Positions 37,019-40,410 of a stretch of DNA of 40,410 bases are shown piece by piece. The stretch comes from Spirulina sp. SIO3F2 (GTDB taxonomy: Bacteria; Cyanobacteriota; Cyanobacteriia; Cyanobacteriales; Spirulinaceae). Made by a program: the position numbers and the translations under genes. Positions within the stretch are counted from its first letter, which is position 1. Every line of letters starts with the position of its first letter. The notes under the pieces are model-generated. The model did no database searches and was not told the origin of the DNA. It worked only from the letters and a program-made list of their open reading frames with translations. The stretch lies in the NCBI GenBank assembly GCA_010672165.1, contig JAAHHN010000033.1:1-40410 (forward strand), given 5' to 3'.

Positions 37019-39761
37019 GATTCTCCTTGGCGAGATGTTGTTTTAACAGGTCTTCAATTTCTTCAATTTTGAATTGTCGGGCCAGTTGCAGCAGCGAATC
37101 AGCAAATGGACGATAGCGATTGTCTAAGCGCAGTAGACCTTCGATGGCCTGACGGGTTTTGCGCATACTCCCGGATTGAGTAATCGCAAGAAGTGCCTGG
37201 AGCTGTTCTTGGGGGGGAATAACCGGGTCTGTAGAGTCTGTTTGGGATGGAGGAGACGATGATTGCAGCCAATCTAATTGCAAATAAATTGCTAAACAGC
37301 TCAATAAGGCGTCCCGATCGACTGGTTTGGGCAGAAAATCATCGCCGCCTGCTTCCAAGGCCATTTGACGATCCGCTTGGGCAACGGATGCAGAAGAAAC
37401 GATCGCTTTGATCTGCCGCAGTTGGGGATCAGAGCGTAGGCGATCGAGCAATTCAAATCCATCCATGACCGGCATAGCAATATCAAGAATTGCCAGATCG
37501 GGAGGATCTTGGCGAATTTTTTCTAACCCGACTAAACCATTTTCGGCTGTGCTGACCTCAAATCCCAAGGGCTCTAACAGCCCTACCAAAACATCTCGAT
37601 TTTCTGGGCGATCGTCCACGACTAAAATATGACGGCGATCGCCCTCATAGCCCACAACGTGCGTTGTGCTCATCACTCCTTGCGGTTGACTCCAGTCTTG
37701 AATGCAGGGGAGCTCGATGGTAAAGCTAAACTGGCTGCCTTGACCCAATTGGCTGGTGACTTCAATGTGGCTCCCCATCAGGTTGACAATTTGCTGACTA
37801 ATGGCAAGCCCCAAGCCCGTTCCTTCCGCCTGCTTCGTGCGATCGCCTACTTGCTCAAACGCTTCAAAGAGTTGCGTGAGGTCATCGGGGGCAATACCGA
37901 CTCCAGTGTCAGAGATCTGAAACTTGAGCTGTACCGTTTCAGCGGTTGAAGCTAACACCTCAACGGTCAGGGTGACATTACCCTGATCTGTAAATTTGAT
38001 GGCGTTGCCTAGGAGGTTAATTAGGACTTGGCGCAGACGTTTATCATCAACTTGAACACCGTCTGGGAGGCGATCGCTGGGTTGGTAAATAAACGCAATA
38101 CCTCGTTGGTCAGCCCGAATTTCACACATCTCGACTACACTTTGCAACAGAGAAGGTAAATGCATACCACTAGGGTTGAGTTCTAGCTTTCGGGCTTCAA
38201 TTTTGGCAAGATCTAAAACATCATTGATAAGGGTTAGCAAATGGGAGCCACATTGATGAATGGTATTAACTCCGTTACGGGATTTCTCTGAGAGTTCGGG
38301 CGCAGAGGCAAGAATTTGAGCATAGCCAAGAACACCGTTAAGGGGCGTACGGAGCTCGTGGCTCATATTGGCAAGAAATTCACTTTTCGCTTGGTTGGCA
38401 GCATCAGCAGTATTCATCGCCTCCTTTAACGCTGCTGTGCGCTCCTCAACACGTAATTCCAAATCTTGATTAGTTCGTTCTAATGCTTCAAAAGAGGTTT
38501 TGAGCTGTTTGCTCATTGAATCAAACGACTGAGATAGCGCATCAATTTCTTTGATTTTAGATGAATTATCAATTGTCTCAAATAAACCATTTTTAATGGA
38601 TGCAGCCGCCTTATTTAATCGTTCAATGGGTTGTACAAACCAACGAGAGCCAATAATTCCAAAAGCTGAAGAAAATCCCAATGTCAGAATGCAGAGCATG
38701 AATGTAACTCGGGTGTTTTCATTGATTTGCTGCATAAAGTCGGCTTTGGGCACAACGGTAACAACCGTCCAATTCAAGCCCCAATTATCTTGCCACGGCT
38801 TCACATATAAGAAATACTTTTCATTCTTCAATTTAAACTCAAGATTATACTCACGATCAATATCACTCAGATCACCCAACTGTTGATTTAAGTATAAGGC
38901 TGTCTCTTGAACCACTGGGTCTTGGCTTTCGCTAGCAATGAGTCGCCGGGGTTGCTCCTCAACGACATCAAAAACAGGCTGAGCACTAGAGCTAGCGAGC
39001 AGATATCCTGTTTCATCAACAATAAAAGTCTGACCCGACTTGCCGATTTCAAGCTGCCCTAGAAAGTCACTGACATTCGAGATTTGTTTTTCAACTGCTA
39101 ACACACCAATTAATGCTCGATCAGAAGTATAAACCGGCAAACTAAATGAAATACTGAGTGGATAGGGTTCGGTTTGCCATTGATAGACTGCTGTCCAGAG
39201 TGGTTCTTGCTGTTCTATCGCTTCTGAATACCAAGGTTCGGTTTGGAATTGATCAATATATGCTTCATCGGACATCAGAAGAGTAGTGGGATTTCCTTGC
39301 TCATCCGTTTCATAGACTTTAAAGCTTGTATCACTGCTACTCGCATCGATATGATTTACAGTTATTCGTCCATCATCAAAATGTTCTCCAGCAGAGACAT
39401 GATCTCTATTGATATTGCCAAACAGGATAAAGCCAAACTCTCTATTTTGAACTTGTCGCTGCTTCCAGAAAAAACGTCCAACTTGTCCAAGGTCATCAGG
39501 GTTTAAAATACCCTGTGCAAAAGCGTCAGCACTCACCTGGGCAACCTGGCGTGAAGATTCAAAGTATTGGCTTAAATGTTGATCAATCCGGGCATTTGTT
39601 TCTGCTTGAAGCTGGGAGGCTAAATCTTCAACAGCACGCTGACCATTTCTAAAGGATAAATAGCCAACAAGACCGACGGCAGCGGTAATCTGCAAGACAA
39701 AAGGCAAAATGACAGCTAAGTTGAGTGGTATTTTGTTGTTCCCTTTGTATACGGAAGTCAT
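37005..39761 (-). CDS. dCache-HAMP-histidine kinase-REC hybrid, 918 aa
   Basis: This membrane sensor kinase matches the 32865-35621 protein in plan and length. TM1 (about 16-38, [21 protein letters not shown]) is followed by a periplasmic double-Cache domain to about 340. TM2 ([21 protein letters not shown]), HAMP and a coiled coil ([19 protein letters not shown]) come next. HisKA has H468 ([11 protein letters not shown]), and HATPase and REC with D760 ([13 protein letters not shown]) follow. The tail ends [12 protein letters not shown]. The Cache domains of the two proteins are the least similar parts, so their ligands probably differ; here the pocket reads TEPWY, again without the Arg of amino-acid receptors. 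The ATG is at 39759-39761 with no clear Shine-Dalgarno. It is probably the first gene of the kinase operon. Confidence 0.94.
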   Translation of the reverse strand: MTSVYKGNNKIPLNLAVILPFVLQITAAVGLVGYLSFRNGQRAVEDLASQLQAETNARIDQHLSQYFESSRQVAQVSADAFAQGILNPDDLGQVGRFFWKQRQVQNREFGFILFGNINRDHVSAGEHFDDGRITVNHIDASSSDTSFKVYETDEQGNPTTLLMSDEAYIDQFQTEPWYSEAIEQQEPLWTAVYQWQTEPYPLSISFSLPVYTSDRALIGVLAVEKQISNVSDFLGQLEIGKSGQTFIVDETGYLLASSSAQPVFDVVEEQPRRLIASESQDPVVQETALYLNQQLGDLSDIDREYNLEFKLKNEKYFLYVKPWQDNWGLNWTVVTVVPKADFMQQINENTRVTFMLCILTLGFSSAFGIIGSRWFVQPIERLNKAAASIKNGLFETIDNSSKIKEIDALSQSFDSMSKQLKTSFEALERTNQDLELRVEERTAALKEAMNTADAANQAKSEFLANMSHELRTPLNGVLGYAQILASAPELSEKSRNGVNTIHQCGSHLLTLINDVLDLAKIEARKLELNPSGMHLPSLLQSVVEMCEIRADQRGIAFIYQPSDRLPDGVQVDDKRLRQVLINLLGNAIKFTDQGNVTLTVEVLASTAETVQLKFQISDTGVGIAPDDLTQLFEAFEQVGDRTKQAEGTGLGLAISQQIVNLMGSHIEVTSQLGQGSQFSFTIELPCIQDWSQPQGVMSTTHVVGYEGDRRHILVVDDRPENRDVLVGLLEPLGFEVSTAENGLVGLEKIRQDPPDLAILDIAMPVMDGFELLDRLRSDPQLRQIKAIVSSASVAQADRQMALEAGGDDFLPKPVDRDALLSCLAIYLQLDWLQSSSPPSQTDSTDPVIPPQEQLQALLAITQSGSMRKTRQAIEGLLRLDNRYRPFADSLLQLARQFKIEEIEDLLKQHLAKENHGVG

Positions 39762-40008
39762 ATTGTTTTAGATAGCAGTATCTATTCTTAGCGTTTAAGA
39801 TTGTGTTGAGTCATCGTTGCACAAGCATCTAAACAAGAGATCAGGCAAGTCAAAACAAACGCCTTCCCAGAGTAGAGAGTTACTATAGAGCCTTGCCAAC
39901 TCATGGTATTGAGCTGACTATACTATTATCGTTTTGAAATCACTTAACAACGCTCTATACTACGACTCTACTCCACAATCATGAAATTTTTGTAGAAGGT
40001 GATCATAA
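39762..40008. other. Non-coding gap, likely promoter region of the kinase operon
   Basis: This AT-rich gap of 247 bp lies between the dCache kinase start and the decayed kinase remnant to its right. No ORF is credible. It probably holds the promoter of the 39761-31622 operon, but no -10/-35 pair or operator can be assigned. Confidence 0.4.
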
Positions 40009-40322
40009 TCACATAAGAACTGTGATCATAAATGTAGTGCCGTGTTTAAGTTCTGAGGTGTCAGTAATTGTCCCACCGTGTTTTTTAGGAATGGGCTGGT
40101 GGGCGATCGCCATTCCTGATTTCCCCTATCTATCCATCGTTTTAGCGTTAAAACCCTGCCCAGAAAACCTTATTTACTCCGCTGGAATTCATCCAAACCA
40201 TTTGTATTTTGCAAAAGCTGCGTATATCCTAAAATCTTATGTAGGAATGTTCTCAACTCATGACTCATATTTGATAAAAATCGGCTCTTAGCTTGACTAG
40301 CTAATTCAGCTTTAGCCATTGC
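40009..40322 (-). pseudogene. Decayed chimeric kinase remnant (HisKA joined to HATPase end)
   Basis: On the minus strand, 40322 down to about 40173 translates as [19 protein letters not shown] and [19 protein letters not shown] to a TAA. This is the HisKA region of the 2796-aa kinase with RTPLNG changed to RTFLHK. In a different frame, the rest reads FSGQGFNAK, a stop, then GMAIAHQ, KKHGGTITDTSEL and GTTFMIT to a stop at 40009-40011. That is the HATPase C-terminus of the AHEINNP type. The N, G1 and most of the F box are missing. It therefore joins two kinase types by deletion and has at least one frameshift and two premature stops. A plus-strand ORF here is a shadow. Confidence 0.88.
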
Positions 40323-40410
40323 TTATTTGGCTTAGGCGTGGAATATCTTTAACCACAATCGGTTGATACTCAATGAGCGGAATATGGAGTTAATTGAGGC
40401 ACTCAAGACA

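Noticed and set aside
40022-40291. Plus-strand ORF of 89 residues at the right edge
   Set aside because: The minus strand of the same stretch matches kinase HisKA and HATPase sequence residue by residue, so the plus-strand reading is a shadow of the pseudogene.
1-40410. HIP1 octamers as a special local feature
   Set aside because: GCGATCGC is common across the whole window as in most cyanobacterial genomes. It helps identify the phylum but is not a local signal.

Overview
The window looks like chromosomal DNA from a cyanobacterium. The HIP1 octamer GCGATCGC recurs throughout (for example 4193-4200, 4463-4470, 4688-4695). There is a lone urease beta subunit gene, as in cyanobacteria with scattered urease genes. 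There are also giant Ser/Thr kinase-ATPase-histidine kinase fusions of the HstK type and several hybrid histidine kinases with the REC-histidine kinase order common in that phylum. I cannot name the species.

The left part (1-14.3 kb) is ordinary housekeeping DNA. It holds queA (tRNA queuosine synthesis) on the minus strand, a small conserved-looking protein at 1738-2127, two small membrane proteins, a calcineurin-like phosphoesterase and ureB on the minus strand. These are followed by a plus-strand operon of a membrane protein, a helix-turn-helix protein with a long disordered acidic linker, and an ABC-F ATPase. A small membrane protein and clpB follow on the minus strand, and an 84-residue unknown on the plus strand. 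A 132-bp MITE-like element with 20-bp terminal inverted repeats (5375-5506) sits between the divergent ureB and 5601 genes. The 975-bp region upstream of clpB carries a two-unit imperfect direct repeat with an 88-bp period, plus several palindromes.

The right part (14.3-40.4 kb) is a signalling island, almost all on the minus strand. In transcription order it contains: a decayed kinase remnant; dCache-HAMP-HK-REC (918 aa) overlapping REC-HK (431 aa); a second dCache-HAMP-HK-REC (918 aa) followed by REC-HK (408 aa); a small plus-strand gene with its own terminator; a second decayed kinase remnant; two giant fusions of 1807 and 2796 aa; and a REC-degenerate GGDEF-EAL protein. I infer that the dCache kinases sense extracellular ligands and may pass phosphate to the REC-HK partners. 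The giant kinases probably integrate cytoplasmic signals through TPR-like, GAF and PAS modules. The EAL protein would be a plausible c-di-GMP-degrading output. The wiring itself cannot be read from sequence.

The island shows birth-and-death evolution. The two-gene kinase module is duplicated in tandem, near-identical HATPase 3' ends occur five times as direct repeats, and two of those five are broken. The 40009-40322 remnant joins the HisKA segment of one kinase type to the HATPase end of another, as expected from a deletion across a module. No tRNA, rRNA, CRISPR array or intact transposase gene was seen.
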